Positions 1 to 6,208 of a stretch of 10,073 nt of DNA are shown piece by piece. The stretch comes from an uncultured Desulfomonile sp. (lineage in GTDB: Bacteria; Desulfobacterota; Desulfomonilia; Desulfomonilales; Desulfomonilaceae), in NCBI GenBank assembly GCA_903920415.1, contig CAIXMD010000411.1:1-10073 (forward strand). The letters run 5' to 3'. The notes under the pieces were generated by a model that was not told the origin of the DNA, made no database searches, and saw only the letters and a program-made list of their open reading frames with translations. The translations under genes and the position numbers were made by a program. Positions within the stretch are counted from its first letter, which is position 1. Each line of letters opens with the position of its first letter.

Positions 1-2
1 AC

Positions 3-848
3 CTGGGAGCTATTGGGCACCCTGGTGTTGCTGCCGGGATCCTTGAACAGGGAATCTTGTTGAAACTTCGCTTCGAATTGGACCAGTATGTAAATCTCAG
101 GCCAGTGAAACTCTATCCGGGTGTAGAGACTCCTCTGAAGGACAAGGGCCCGGAACATATTGATTTTCTGGTAGTCAGAGAAAACACTGAAGGTTTCTAT
201 GTGGGGGCCGGTGGTTTTTTTAAGAAGGGCACCCCGGACGAAGTGGCGGTCCAGGAGTCGATTAGCACCCACAAGGGAGTGGAGCGTCTTCTCAGGTATG
301 CATTTGAAGCGGCCAGGGCCCGGGGAAAGAACAGGAAACTAACCCTCTGCGGCAAGACGAATGTGTTGACTTACGCCTGGGATCTCTGGAGAAGGGTTTT
401 CTCCCGGTTGTCGAGGGAGTATCCGGATGTGGCAACGGATTATGCCCATGTGGATGCAATTTGCATGTGGATGGTAAAGAACCCGGAATGGTTCGACGTA
501 ATAGCCACGGACAATATGTTCGGGGATATAATTACCGATCTGGGAGCCATGATTCAGGGGGGGATGGGCATAGCCGCGGGGGCCAATATAAATCCTCAGG
601 GTGTTTCCATGTTCGAGCCCATAGGGGGGTCGGCGCCCAAGTATACCGGGGCGGATGCAATTAATCCCTTGGCCTGCATCCTTGCGGGGTCCCTGATGCT
701 GGAAACCCTGGGTGAAACGCTTGGGGCAAAATCCATAGAGCAATCAGTTGTCCACGTTATTGCACATCATCTAAAACGTCTGGAAGCCGGACGAATGGGA
801 CACACCACCACGCAGGTGGGAGATCTGACGGCAAAATATTTGGTGTGA
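3..848 (+). CDS. leuB: 3-isopropylmalate dehydrogenase, 3' part (start lies outside the window)
   Basis: Oxidative decarboxylation of 3-isopropylmalate with NAD+ in leucine biosynthesis (cytoplasmic) is the likely role. The frame is open from the first bases (LGAIGHPGVAAG...) so the ATG lies upstream; 281 residues are present against about 350-370 for the family, so roughly 75-80 are missing. Visible family landmarks: the LRP-x-K-x-YPG segment with a substrate-binding Arg, VRENTEGFY, the catalytic Lys in GKTNVL (codon 354-356), the Asp of HVDA (453-455), and the metal-binding pair in FGDIITD (525-527 and 537-539), then FEPIGGSAPKYTG in the cofactor-binding loop. The RENTEG and FEPIGGSAP variants also occur in related beta-decarboxylating dehydrogenases (tartrate/D-malate, homoisocitrate), so substrate is inferred; the LLKLRFELDQYVNLRP stretch is closest to LeuB. 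The stop overlaps the next gene by GTGA, which suggests co-translation. Confidence 0.85.
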   Translation: MGAIGHPGVAAGILEQGILLKLRFELDQYVNLRPVKLYPGVETPLKDKGPEHIDFLVVRENTEGFYVGAGGFFKKGTPDEVAVQESISTHKGVERLLRYAFEAARARGKNRKLTLCGKTNVLTYAWDLWRRVFSRLSREYPDVATDYAHVDAICMWMVKNPEWFDVIATDNMFGDIITDLGAMIQGGMGIAAGANINPQGVSMFEPIGGSAPKYTGADAINPLACILAGSLMLETLGETLGAKSIEQSVVHVIAHHLKRLEAGRMGHTTTQVGDLTAKYLV

Positions 849-2563
849 TACGGCCGGTGCCAGGAGGGGAAGTCAACGAGAACCGTTCATCCATGAATAG
901 TGAACAAACCAGTAAACTGAGAATTCTTCCACTCGGGGGGTTGGGGGAGATCGGACTGAACATGATGGTGGTCATCCTTGACAAGGATGCTTTCATCATA
1001 GATTCGGGCCTGATGTTCCCGGACGATTCCATGCCCGGAGTGGACATAGTCATACCTGACTTGAGCACGGTTCTCCGGCAGGGTCTGAACATTCTCGGCA
1101 TTGTATTGACTCATGGGCATGAAGACCATATAGGAGCGTTGCCCTATGTGCTCAAGAAGGTGAACACGCCTGTCTACGCCACAGGTCTGACCATGGCATT
1201 CGTAGAATACAAGCTTGAAGAATTCGGGCTCCTGGATTCCACCACCAGGCATGTGGTGTCTGCGGACCAGGTGATTGAACTGGGTCCTTTCACCATAGAT
1301 TTTGTCGCAATGTGCCATTCCGTTGCAGACGGGGTGGGCCTGGTCGTAACCACTCCGGTTGGGACAATCATGCATTCCGGGGACTTCAAGCTTGACCCTA
1401 CCCCTATTGATGGCCGTCTGTGCGATCTGGAGAAAATTGCGCACTATGCTCGCCAAGGAGTATTGGCGCTATTTTCTGACAGTACAAACGTGGAACACAG
1501 AGGGACCACTCTTTCGGAGAGCATGATCCGTCCCGCGTTGGAAAACATTTTTCGAGAAGCGCGTGGCAGGATTCTGATCGCGACATTTTCATCCAACATC
1601 CATCGGATTCAGCAAGTGCTGAACATTGCGAATGAATTCAGGCGAAAAGTCGTCCTAGTGGGTCGTTCTATGGTGGCCAACACCAGGATTGCTTCTGAAA
1701 AAGGATATCTGGACGTGCCTGATGGAATCCTGATGGACATGAAGTATATGGAGAGCCTGCCTGATCACGAAGTAGCAGTCCTTTCAACCGGTTCCCAGGG
1801 AGAGCCCATGTCGGCTCTTTCGCTGATGGCTCTGGATCGGCATAAATACCTGAAAGTAAAACCCGGCGACCTGGTAGTGCTGTCATCTAGTTTCATCCCG
1901 GGAAACGAAAAGGCGATCAACCAGATTATCAACGAGTTTTCCCGCCGGGGGTCTCGGGTCATGTACGACAAAGTCTCCGACGTCCATGTCTCGGGTCATG
2001 CCAGTGAAGATGAGCTGCGGTACCTCATCAGACTTGTTCATCCGAAGTGTTTCATCCCCATTCATGGGGAGTACCGCCACCTTTTGAGGCATGCGCACAT
2101 AGCCATGGATGAAGGCATCCCGGAAGCCCAAGTCCTTGTGGCTACCAATGGGGATCTGATAGAAATCACGACTGACGGGGCTCAAGTTGTTGATCAACTG
2201 GACACGGGAAGAGTCTTTGTGCATGGCAAGGGAGTTGGTGATATCGGCCACGATGTCCTGCGGGACCGTCTGTCTCTTGCGGAAACAGGTATGGTGATTG
2301 TCACTTTGGCTGTGTCGCAAGATTCCGGCAAGTTGCTGGCCGGGCCGGAGCTTCACTCTTTGGGGGTTACGTTCGAAGAAGTGGAGCAGGAACTCCTGGA
2401 AGGCGCAAAGATTTCCCTGGAAGAGCGTCTTGCTGAAATCAACCCTCAGGGCCTGATTCAGTGGGAAGAGTCAAAAGACGAGATCAGGCTGGCGGTGCGG
2501 CGGTACATCAACAAAATTCTTGGACGCAAGCCCCTGGTGAAGACAATAATTCTTCAGGCATGA
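845..2563 (+). CDS. rnj: Ribonuclease J
   Basis: A metallo-beta-lactamase/beta-CASP ribonuclease that cleaves RNA endonucleolytically and 5'-to-3' exonucleolytically in mRNA decay and rRNA maturation. Seen in the 572-residue product: LPLGGLGEIGLN near residue 29, motif 2 HGHEDHIG at 90-97 (zinc ligands), HSVAD at 158-162, GDFKLD at 179-184 with its metal-binding Asp, SDSTN at 211, the beta-CASP part around 235-385 ending in HVSGHAS (381-387), and IPIHGEYRHL at 405-414. The C-terminal domain runs from about 460 to the end, as in full-length RNase J. Start choice: GTG at 845 overlaps the leuB stop (GTGA) and fits coupling, while ATG at 893 would begin 16 residues later, nearer the usual family start; a purine-rich AGGAGGGGA at 862-870 lies 22 bases before it, too far for a normal ribosome site. 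The N-terminus is therefore uncertain; the function is not. Confidence 0.95.
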   Translation: MIRPVPGGEVNENRSSMNSEQTSKLRILPLGGLGEIGLNMMVVILDKDAFIIDSGLMFPDDSMPGVDIVIPDLSTVLRQGLNILGIVLTHGHEDHIGALPYVLKKVNTPVYATGLTMAFVEYKLEEFGLLDSTTRHVVSADQVIELGPFTIDFVAMCHSVADGVGLVVTTPVGTIMHSGDFKLDPTPIDGRLCDLEKIAHYARQGVLALFSDSTNVEHRGTTLSESMIRPALENIFREARGRILIATFSSNIHRIQQVLNIANEFRRKVVLVGRSMVANTRIASEKGYLDVPDGILMDMKYMESLPDHEVAVLSTGSQGEPMSALSLMALDRHKYLKVKPGDLVVLSSSFIPGNEKAINQIINEFSRRGSRVMYDKVSDVHVSGHASEDELRYLIRLVHPKCFIPIHGEYRHLLRHAHIAMDEGIPEAQVLVATNGDLIEITTDGAQVVDQLDTGRVFVHGKGVGDIGHDVLRDRLSLAETGMVIVTLAVSQDSGKLLAGPELHSLGVTFEEVEQELLEGAKISLEERLAEINPQGLIQWEESKDEIRLAVRRYINKILGRKPLVKTIILQA

Positions 2564-2721
2564 TATTTGGCTTCATACCCGAAGATTTTCCTTGCAATAC
2601 GATTCAAGTTGGTTTATTCCATTATAGACGCACGTTGCAAAAGAGATGGGGGGAGGAATCGTCAAGGCGCTCCAAAGCCGCTGGAATTAATCAGTGTTGC
2701 GGTCTGGGGCGGGGATTTTTC

Positions 2722-2751
2722 TTGACAAGCTCTCAGCTCTCGTGCTACGGT
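2722..2751 (+). promoter_or_regulatory. Candidate sigma-70 promoter for the cysteine-rich secreted protein
   Basis: A perfect -35 hexamer TTGACA (2722-2727) is followed after 18 bases by TACGGT (2746-2751) preceded by TGC, giving a plausible extended -10. Transcription would begin near 2758, about 55 bases before the ATG at 2815. The rest of the gap 2564-2721 shows no convincing gene or strong terminator for RNase J. Confidence 0.5.
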
Positions 2752-2814
2752 GAGCATAATATTTGGTCTAACAGCTCTTGTATTGGAGTATGCTTCATTT
2801 AAGGAGGGTTTAGG

Positions 2815-3225
2815 ATGAAGAAGTCATTGGTAGTAATGGTAATTCTGGTTAGTTGCATGGGGTTGGCCGGGACCGCACTGGCACAAGACTGGGCTTGTAT
2901 GGTGGGCTGTGAGTACCCCGCCATCAAAACCGTCTGCTACGATACGTTGCTGTGCAAAGGTGAAGCCAGGGGAGCGTGTGCCCTGGGTTGCGGACCTTGC
3001 GCACCGTGTGTTACTTATTCAGGAAAATGGCTGAGCGTGGCCAAGTGCCCTGCCGTGAAGAAACCGGTAGTTCAGGAGAAGTCAATAGTGGACGACTTGG
3101 CAAAGACACTGAAGCTTGTGGCACTGCCTTGCGGGCCGGTATGTGGCCCTGTAGCATGTGCGCCCAAAGCAGCGGCCGCGCCAAAGGCCCCAAAGGCGGA
3201 AAAGAAGGCCAAAGAAAAGAAATAG
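2815..3225 (+). CDS. Small exported cysteine-rich protein with Ala/Lys/Pro tail
   Basis: I do not recognise a family. The 136-residue product starts with two Lys and a hydrophobic stretch ending in ALA|Q near residue 23, a typical signal peptidase I site, so it should be periplasmic or secreted; there is no lipobox. The mature part holds 12 cysteines, many in close pairs (CMVGC, CALGCGPCAPC, CGPVCGPVAC), and ends in an Ala/Pro/Lys run (about residues 113-136) with high positive charge. Such spacing fits disulfide cross-linking or metal binding; neither can be decided from sequence. The start is secure: AAGGAGGG at 2801-2808 lies 6 bases before the ATG. The gene is monocistronic, with its own promoter candidate and terminator. 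A link to the convergent metal-stress cluster is conjecture. Confidence 0.8.
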   Translation: MKKSLVVMVILVSCMGLAGTALAQDWACMVGCEYPAIKTVCYDTLLCKGEARGACALGCGPCAPCVTYSGKWLSVAKCPAVKKPVVQEKSIVDDLAKTLKLVALPCGPVCGPVACAPKAAAAPKAPKAEKKAKEKK

Positions 3226-3243
3226 ATAACTAAATAGTCCTGG

Positions 3244-3276
3244 AAGGGTGGGAAAGCACGAGTAACGACCGCCCTT
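3244..3276 (+). other. Short hairpin after the cysteine-rich gene
   Basis: AAGGGTGG (3244-3251) can pair with CCGCCCTT (3269-3276), with one G-U pair, across a 17-base loop. There is no T-run after it, so it is not a classical terminator; it could protect the 3' end of the message. Confidence 0.3.
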
Positions 3277-3311
3277 AGATAAAATCCTGTAATAATCGCC
3301 TTATAAGTAGG

Positions 3312-3342
3312 AAGGCCCTTTCGAAATGGAGGGGCCTTTTTT
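3312..3342 (+). terminator. Rho-independent terminator
   Basis: AAGGCCC (3312-3318) pairs with GGGCCTT (3332-3338); the inner bases can extend the stem through wobble pairs, and the T-run reaches 3342. It lies about 85 bases downstream of the cysteine-rich protein gene and should end that transcript. Confidence 0.8.
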
Positions 3343-3373
3343 GTTGCTCATTCACTATCGGCTCATATAATGC

Positions 3374-3517
3374 TTCTCAAAAGTCTTTTTGGTTAACCTG
3401 GGAGCGCAGGCATCTTGCCTGCAAAAAATTCTGGAACCCCCAGTGCAGGCTGGAAGCCTGCGCTCCCAGGGGACGGATGCTCAAAACCTGCCGCCAATCG
3501 TTAAAAACTTTTGAGAA
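3374..3517. repeat. Composite palindromic element: 74-bp cloverleaf inside an 11-bp inverted repeat
   Basis: The core at 3397-3470 has perfect 15-bp arms: 3397-3411 is the reverse complement of 3456-3470. Each arm also folds on itself: GCAGGC-ATCTT-GCCTGC (3406-3422) and GCAGGC-TGGAA-GCCTGC (3445-3461), and the centre holds CTGG-N5-CCAG (3431-3443). Closed by CCTGGGAGC/GCTCCCAGG (3397-3405 with 3462-3470), the whole can form a cruciform with three arms. Outside it, TTCTCAAAAGT (3374-3384) is the exact reverse complement of 3507-3517, followed inward by T-rich and A-rich stretches that nearly match. It codes for nothing credible. The architecture resembles REP/BIME elements or a MITE; copy number in the genome would decide. 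Confidence 0.75.
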
Positions 3518-3577
3518 CTGCTAGTGCGCTTAGCGTTTTGGAATGTTTTTTTGAGTGAAAGGAAAATGCAGGTGGGC

Positions 3578-3597
3578 GGCGGGCGTCTCCGCCCGCC
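3578..3597. repeat. GC-rich REP-like hairpin, possible 3' end of the minus-strand cluster
   Basis: GGCGGGC (3578-3584) and GCCCGCC (3591-3597) form a perfect 7-bp stem with a 6-base loop. It lies about 28 bases beyond the stop of the minus-strand Spy-like gene. On that strand the stem is not directly followed by a T-run (GCCCACCTGCATTTT), so it is at best an atypical terminator; it may instead be a second REP-like unit. Confidence 0.5.
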
Positions 3598-3625
3598 ATT
3601 TTGGAAAAGAAATGAAGAAATCGTA

Positions 3626-4135
3626 TTAGAGGTCGGTGTTGCCTCGAGACCATCCCTTGCAGCCTTTGCCTCCTTCTCTAAAACCCTCACCAGGTCCGAA
3701 GCCGCAGCAGCCCATGCCACCTCCTCCAAAGCCCATCCCCGCGCCCATGGGGCCGATTTTTTCTCTCTGTTCAGGAGTAAGCAGCGCTCGAAATTTTGTG
3801 GTCATAGCGCGTCGCTCATTTCTCATGGCATCCTGAAGCGCCCACATTTCTTCTCTCTTTTTTTGGATGACCTGCTCGTCGGGTTTTTCCTTGGAAGCGA
3901 GTTCAGTAAGCTCAATCCTCTTCTGTCCCATTTCAGTTCTCAGGGGGTGTATTTTCTTCATGAACTCGACCCTGAGCGTAGCTACCTGAGCCTGCTGTTC
4001 CTTGGAAAGATCACCCCACATTGCGGCTCCTTTGCCCATCCCGGGGCCCATTCCTCCTTGTCCTGCGTAAACAGATGCAGCAGCAAGCAATGCCATCACG
4101 GATAAAGTTGAAATCAGAACCATCTTAACCTTCAT
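3626..4135 (-). CDS. Exported Spy/CpxP/ZraP-like periplasmic protein
   Basis: Probably a periplasmic chaperone or metal-responsive accessory protein. The 169-residue product has a clear signal peptide (basic start, hydrophobic core, SVYA|G near 24). The helical core about 40-128 carries two LTxxQ-like motifs, LSKEQQ (43-48) and LTPEQR (119-124), the hallmark of the Spy/CpxP family, with a charged stretch between them (TEMGQKRIELTEL, QKKREEMWALQDAM). The C-terminal 40 residues are Gly/Met-rich with a Cys-Cys pair (143-144) and Cys159, recalling the metal-binding ends of ZraP-type proteins. TAAGGAG lies 8 bases before the ATG, so the start is secure. It is the last gene of the sigma cluster, after a 103-bp gap; I see no convincing separate promoter there. 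Metal binding is inferred from residues, not shown. Confidence 0.8.
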   Translation of the reverse strand: MKVKMVLISTLSVMALLAAASVYAGQGGMGPGMGKGAAMWGDLSKEQQAQVATLRVEFMKKIHPLRTEMGQKRIELTELASKEKPDEQVIQKKREEMWALQDAMRNERRAMTTKFRALLTPEQREKIGPMGAGMGFGGGGMGCCGFGPGEGFREGGKGCKGWSRGNTDL

Positions 4136-4238
4136 GTGATCATCTCCTTAAAATTTGTTTTCTCACTGAATTGCAATACAAGGCTTGGAGGAAAAACTTG
4201 CGGAAATGGATGACAAGGATTGAAGAGGAGACAGGATA

Positions 4239-4748
4239 CTAATTCCGGGGTGACTGGAACTGAGACGGGCCTGATCCGGTTGGGCCCATATCTGGTCTCC
4301 TGCCGCGGCCAAATCCCATACCCGGTCCCCTGCAGGTGCGGTTTTTCAAGAAGCTGAGGAATTCCTGGCGCTTTTCTTCCGGCAGGTCTGCCATGATTTT
4401 GCCGATACGCGCCAGAGCGTCCCTCTCCATCTGTCCCTTCAAAGCTATCAGTTCGTTGATGCCCTGGTCGGCAGCATTGATGTCCCCGGGGTTTTTCGCG
4501 ATCAAGTCGAGGACTTCGAGTTTCTTTTCTTGAATTCTCCTTCTGGTCTGCATGAGACTCGAGCGGTCATTTCCGGCCATCATGTTTCTCATTTGACGAA
4601 AACCTTCTGGGCCGACTACCGGGCCGCTCGAGTTGTCGCTTGCATGAGGGCGACGTTCCACCCAAAGGTGCCAGCCCATGGTGAAGGCTACAGCCGCATT
4701 AATAACCAGGGAGAAAATGAAGAGTACTTTTAAGAGGGTGTTTTTCAT
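4239..4748 (-). CDS. Membrane-anchored periplasmic metal-sensor / Spy-like protein
   Basis: Likely sensor partner of the anti-sigma factor. The 169-residue product has one N-terminal hydrophobic segment (about 7-25) without a good cleavage site, so it probably stays anchored with its C-terminal part in the periplasm. Residues about 60-136 form a charged helical hairpin (RRRIQEKKLEVLDLIAKNPGDINAA, then GQMERDALARIGKIMADLPEEKRQEFLSFL), the pattern of the heavy-metal-resistance/CnrX-type family. The tail (139-169) is Gly/Arg/Pro-rich, with Cys139 and a GPGMGFG motif that resembles GAGMGFG in the next gene. The ATG overlaps the anti-sigma stop by ATGA, with GGGGAGG 7 bases upstream, so the two are translationally coupled. 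CnrX similarity is by layout and fold pattern; a CpxP-like chaperone is the alternative. Confidence 0.75.
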   Translation of the reverse strand: MKNTLLKVLFIFSLVINAAVAFTMGWHLWVERRPHASDNSSGPVVGPEGFRQMRNMMAGNDRSSLMQTRRRIQEKKLEVLDLIAKNPGDINAADQGINELIALKGQMERDALARIGKIMADLPEEKRQEFLSFLKNRTCRGPGMGFGRGRRPDMGPTGSGPSQFQSPRN

Positions 4749-5194
4749 CGCATATCCTCCCCGCGACCAATATCCATGACAACCTCACCAAAGGATTGAC
4801 TATTTTCCTGGACCAGGAGATCCACCACGCTCTCCGGTTGATACAGGATGAAGACTTCGAACAAGGACCTTCCCGCGAAATTCCCTAACCCGAGAGCGAG
4901 TAGTATTATCGTTGCAAACAGAGGAGCACGAGCCCAATGCGGTAAGAATCCAGGATCTGATGAGCGCAGGAGCTTTCGGGATGCAATGCGGGCCTTGATC
5001 TTTTGTGCAAGTGCCGTTTGGGTTGCGGGTGCTTTGAGAGATCTCACCTGCTCGTTCAATGTAACCATGAGCCGGTATACATTTGAGCACTCCGGACAGC
5101 CCTCCAAATGCCGATCGAGCGTCTTCTTATCGGTCCCTGAAAGCACACCGTCGATCAGCAAGGAAACTTGCTTGTGAAAATCGAGGCAGTCCAT
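4745..5194 (-). CDS. Anti-sigma factor with zinc-finger HxxxCxxC motif and one TM segment
   Basis: Holds the ECF sigma factor encoded just upstream at the membrane until a signal arrives. The N-terminal part has the zf-HC2-type anti-sigma pattern: LLIDGVLSGTDKKTLDRHLEGCPEC with His-x3-Cys-x2-Cys, plus a Cys close to the start (DCLDFH). A single hydrophobic segment (PLFATIILLALGLGNFAG) separates the cytoplasmic part from a periplasmic C-terminus of about 40 residues. Start choice: an ATG also exists at 5209, but GGAGGA (5207-5202) directly after it lies 8 bases before the ATG at 5194 and is an ideal ribosome site for it, so I prefer the 149-residue form beginning MDCLDF. The stop overlaps the following sensor gene by ATGA. 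Partner identity follows from adjacency. Confidence 0.85.
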   Translation of the reverse strand: MDCLDFHKQVSLLIDGVLSGTDKKTLDRHLEGCPECSNVYRLMVTLNEQVRSLKAPATQTALAQKIKARIASRKLLRSSDPGFLPHWARAPLFATIILLALGLGNFAGRSLFEVFILYQPESVVDLLVQENSQSFGEVVMDIGRGEDMR

Positions 5195-5233
5195 GAACGT
5201 TTCCTCCATACAATTATACAGCGACCAAGCGCA

Positions 5234-5257
5234 AAGCTCGCGCGAAGGGACGAGCTT
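5234..5257 (-). promoter_or_regulatory. Hairpin between the sigma and anti-sigma genes
   Basis: AAGCTCG and CGAGCTT (5234-5240 with 5251-5257) form a perfect 7-bp stem with a 10-base loop. The stem includes part of the TAA stop of the sigma gene and lies about 40 bases before the anti-sigma start. No T-run follows, so a role in processing or in setting the sigma:anti-sigma ratio is more likely than full termination. Confidence 0.4.
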
Positions 5258-5870
5258 ATTTCCCTATAATTTCCAAAAGTCTTCGCCTCGCTCTAAATAT
5301 GAGAGACTCTACCGAAGAAACCGAAGTTTTCAAGACCGCCGCGATTTCTTCGTAGCTCATGTTCTCCTGGGCTTTGAGCATCAGCGCGGTCTTCTGCCTC
5401 TCGGGAAGTTCATCGATGGCCTGTTTCACCTTAAAAAACTCCTGTTTGGCTGAGAGGAGGCTCTCGACATCCTGCTGATGCTCAGTAAGTGGATTTTCAG
5501 AGTACTGGAGACTGGTCTGGTCAGAGTCTCCCTCATTGAAAACCCTCAAGACGTTCCTTTTTAATAAGCTGAAAACGTTGATACTTTGATTTCGAGCTAT
5601 CGTGAGCAACCAGGACTTGAATGTTCCCTTGGATGGTGAAAATCGGTCGAGGTGGATAAAAACCTTCAAGAAAGTTTCTTGAACTATATCTTCTGCGTCC
5701 TGGGAACGACCGGTGATTCCATAAGCGAGTCGATAAACCATCTGGGTATAGCGGTCCACCAGCGCGTTGAAATGTGCTTCCGACCCTTTTTGAGCGTGGA
5801 GCACGAGTTCTTCATCGGTCAGGTTGTCTGGACGTTCCATTGTTTCGGATGAACTCAGATCATTTCCCAA
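5256..5870 (-). CDS. ECF-type RNA polymerase sigma factor
   Basis: Directs RNA polymerase to stress promoters. The product (204 residues from TTG 5870; 194 from ATG 5840) has the two ECF domains. Region 2 is at about 30-95: FNALVDRYTQMVYRLAYGITGRSQDAEDIVQETFLKVFIHLDRF with the DAEDIVQETF core-binding motif, then the FKSWLLTIARNQSIN segment. Region 4 is at about 150-200: LPERQKTALMLKAQENMSYEEIAAVLKTSVSSVESLIFRARRRL, a helix-turn-helix. The linker (105-140) is acidic and Gln/Ser-rich. The TTG start has AGGGA a few bases upstream; the ATG has none, so the N-terminus is open by 10 residues. It is the first gene of the cluster and is followed by its presumed anti-sigma factor, the standard order for co-regulated ECF pairs. 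Signal specificity (metal or envelope stress) is inferred from the Spy-like neighbours. Confidence 0.9.
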   Translation of the reverse strand: MGNDLSSSETMERPDNLTDEELVLHAQKGSEAHFNALVDRYTQMVYRLAYGITGRSQDAEDIVQETFLKVFIHLDRFSPSKGTFKSWLLTIARNQSINVFSLLKRNVLRVFNEGDSDQTSLQYSENPLTEHQQDVESLLSAKQEFFKVKQAIDELPERQKTALMLKAQENMSYEEIAAVLKTSVSSVESLIFRARRRLLEIIGK

Positions 5871-5953
5871 TCATCCCTATTTTTTTGGAAGTCCTATTGG
5901 TTGAGGGCGATCTTCTGGGCTGGTCTCAGTTTCATGACTTCCCTGATAAGGGT

Positions 5954-5978
5954 CGGATAGTAACACAAACCCTATCCG
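5954..5978. promoter_or_regulatory. Perfect 7-bp inverted repeat upstream of the sigma gene
   Basis: CGGATAG (5954-5960) and CTATCCG (5972-5978) are separated by 11 bases. It lies directly downstream of a possible minus-strand -10 (5990-5995), where an operator or a 5'-leader hairpin would act. A smaller palindrome, CCCT-GATA-AGGG (5941-5952), adjoins it. Function unknown. Confidence 0.4.
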
Positions 5979-5989
5979 GAAAACAGGCC

Positions 5990-5995
5990 ATTATA
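5990..5995 (-). promoter_or_regulatory. Candidate -10 box for the sigma-factor cluster
   Basis: On the minus strand this reads TATAAT, a perfect -10 hexamer, about 120 bases before the sigma gene. The element 17 bases upstream is only TTCGGC, a poor -35. I did not find a clear ECF-type GGAAC/-10 pair in 5871-6010, so autoregulation by the ECF factor is not supported by what I can see. Confidence 0.3.
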
Positions 5996-6097
5996 ACCGG
6001 TTCTATGACGGGGGCCGAACAGGTTAAGCGATTAAAGTTACTGCTTGATCCACAATTCAAACGAGGAGCGGCTTGTAATCGATTCTGGGCGATTATT

Positions 6098-6126
6098 TTG
6101 TGTAATTCCTTTAGATATACGATAAT
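6098..6126 (+). promoter_or_regulatory. Candidate promoter for the acylase-family gene
   Basis: TTGTGT (6098-6103), 17 bases, then GATAAT (6121-6126), about 80 bases before the ATG at 6209. ACGATA (6119-6124) and TATCGT (6138-6143) form an inverted repeat over the -10, and TAATCG/CGATTA (6076-6081 and 6090-6095) another just upstream. Both could be operator half-sites. The rest of 5871-6208 holds no credible gene. Confidence 0.35.
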
Positions 6127-6208
6127 GTGCTTGGGTGTATCGTTTGATAATTGAACACTGGTATGCCGATCCTATTTATTCCACCTGTCGAAAAAAGAAG
6201 GGAAATGC

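Noticed and set aside
2..10. CCTGGGAGC identical to the outer arm of the cloverleaf element
   Set aside because: It lies inside conserved leuB coding sequence and lacks the remaining arms; chance match.
2591..2661. TTGCAA direct repeat and CGATTC/GAATCG inverted repeat after RNase J
   Set aside because: Short, widely spaced matches expected by chance; no T-run for a terminator.
2461..2802. Open frame of 113 codons on the plus strand
   Set aside because: It overlaps the RNase J end in another frame and runs through the promoter region; no family features or ribosome site.
3524..4105. Plus-strand frame of 193 codons opposite the Spy-like gene
   Set aside because: Antisense to a gene with a signal peptide, LTxxQ motifs and a good ribosome site; the product has low-complexity Ser/Phe content.
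5774..6154. Plus-strand frame of 126 codons in the divergent region
   Set aside because: Overlaps the sigma gene antisense, has no ribosome site or protein-like pattern.
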